Source: Cupriavidus necator (GTDB lineage Bacteria; Pseudomonadota; Gammaproteobacteria; Burkholderiales; Burkholderiaceae). From it: DNA of 64,000 nt. Position numbers and translations under genes: made by a program. Position 1 is the stretch's first letter. Each line of letters starts with the position of its first letter. The notes under the pieces are model-generated. The model was not told where the DNA came from, made no database searches, and saw only the letters and a list, made by a program, of their open reading frames with translations. The stretch spans positions 2,777,771-2,841,770 of the forward strand of contig CP074390.1 in NCBI GenBank assembly GCA_022041995.1. Reading direction: 5' to 3'. Below are positions 63,576 to 64,000 of this stretch, piece by piece.

Positions 63576-63802
63576 GAACCCCGCACGCCTCAATCCGCGA
63601 ATCCATCATGTACATGTTCACTCGCAGCACCGGCGCTGCCGATCCGAAACTCTCCGACGAAACCGCCTTCGTCATCCAGCTTATCCTCGACGACCTATGG
63701 CTGTGGTTCAACACCGTCTATGGCGAACAGGCCCGTCGCTACCGCCCGCCGCCCGATCTCCAAGAGCCCGACGGCGGCGATCTGCCTGACGATCCATTCT
63801 GA
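63572..63802 (+). CDS. Small acidic transposon protein
   Basis: 76 residues, start ATG 63572 overlapping the ATPase stop. Sequence LSDETAFVIQLILDDLWLWFNTVYGEQARR is amphipathic and helical; the tail PPPDLQEPDGGDLPDDPF is acidic and disordered. No family recognised. It is coupled to the ATPase, so it may modulate it. Last gene before the right end. Confidence 0.65.
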   Translation: MRTPHASIRESIMYMFTRSTGAADPKLSDETAFVIQLILDDLWLWFNTVYGEQARRYRPPPDLQEPDGGDLPDDPF

Positions 63803-64000
63803 ACATCGGCCCCGGCTTCCACCGGGGCCGCTTCGCTTGGGCCGCACCGATACCGGCTTCCAGGCGATCCAACATGTCTCGCGCTCTACGGCAGTGAATC
63901 TCTTGTGCAAAAAGCGCGAGACATCCGCCCTGTCTCATGCCAAATATCTCGCGACGCCAACTCTCATTCAGCCCGCAACGGAACAGCAGGTGAGCACGGC

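Larger units (their letters stand above)
60698..63954 (+). mobile_element. Four-gene DDE/AAA transposon
   Basis: About 3.26 kb. The ends carry inverted repeats with a conserved skeleton: TCGCGAGA, a 5-8 bp variable gap, GGCATGAGA, one base, AGG and CGG (left 60698-60729, right 63925-63954). Extra copies of the GCGAGAC-type box lie inside each end (near 60742, 63869 and 63915), as in Tn7/Tn5053-like elements. The four genes are colinear. No target duplication was found by eye, so the exact edges are uncertain by a few bases. Confidence 0.75.

Noticed and set aside
1..64000. tRNA, rRNA, tmRNA and CRISPR arrays
   Set aside because: No cloverleaf-like conserved arms, rRNA landmarks or regularly spaced repeats were seen on reading; a covariance-model scan was not possible.

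Overview
The window is high-GC DNA from a beta-proteobacterium of the Burkholderiaceae, most likely Cupriavidus or a close relative. The grounds are three tripartite-tricarboxylate (Bug-type) binding proteins, a Burkholderia/Cupriavidus-type bcs cellulose operon with bcsD and a proline-rich bcsP, CbbR-like 3' remnants, and many insertion sequences. This is inferred from family content; no species can be fixed by eye.

Layout. 1-17.3 kb is an accessory, rearranged catabolic region. It opens with an aspD 3' fragment joined to a cbbR 3' fragment, followed by a frameshifted Bug receptor, a 5'-truncated tartrate-dehydratase-like gene, a Rieske oxygenase/reductase pair with a divergent LysR regulator, an exported dienelactone-hydrolase-like protein and a second Bug receptor. 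A LysR gene follows, split by an IS903-type element that itself carries an IS110/IS1111-type element, then trxB and a glutaredoxin-DinB fusion. A second cbbR 3' remnant lies at 17.25 kb, so two decayed copies bracket about 16.7 kb. 17.35-22.2 kb is a stress module (three Usp proteins, a zinc alcohol dehydrogenase, a phosphoribosyltransferase-hydrolase fusion) organised around a divergent spacer with two FNR/ANR-like boxes. 22.3-24.7 kb holds a Bug receptor and a type III CoA-transferase; 25.5-27 kb an exported BNR/Asp-box protein.

27.6-39.7 kb is a cellulose operon, bcsD-P-Q-A-B-Z-C, with overlapping stop/start codons over most of its length. 40-49.6 kb holds a small exported protein, a PAP2 phosphatase, galU, an outer-membrane barrel protein, a large lipoprotein, and two paralogous hypothetical proteins on either side of an AraC regulator. 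50-60.5 kb is a surface-polysaccharide cluster: initiating glycosyltransferase, dTDP-rhamnose genes rfbBDAC, a glycosyltransferase, manC, and an acyltransferase split by an IS5 element with a CTAG target duplication. 60.7-63.95 kb is a four-gene transposon (zinc-ribbon protein, DDE integrase, AAA ATPase, small protein) with recognisable terminal inverted repeats.

How the parts work together. galU, rfbBDAC and manC supply nucleotide sugars; the WcaJ-like enzyme starts the repeat unit, and the cellulose operon makes a second exopolysaccharide. Both are damaged here: bcsC by a frameshift, the acyltransferase by an IS. A strong technical signal runs through the window: five otherwise intact genes (Bug receptor, two Usp genes, bcsC, one hypothetical) are each broken by loss of exactly one base at a G/C homopolymer. 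This looks more like homopolymer under-calling than biology and should be resolved before any gene is called dead.
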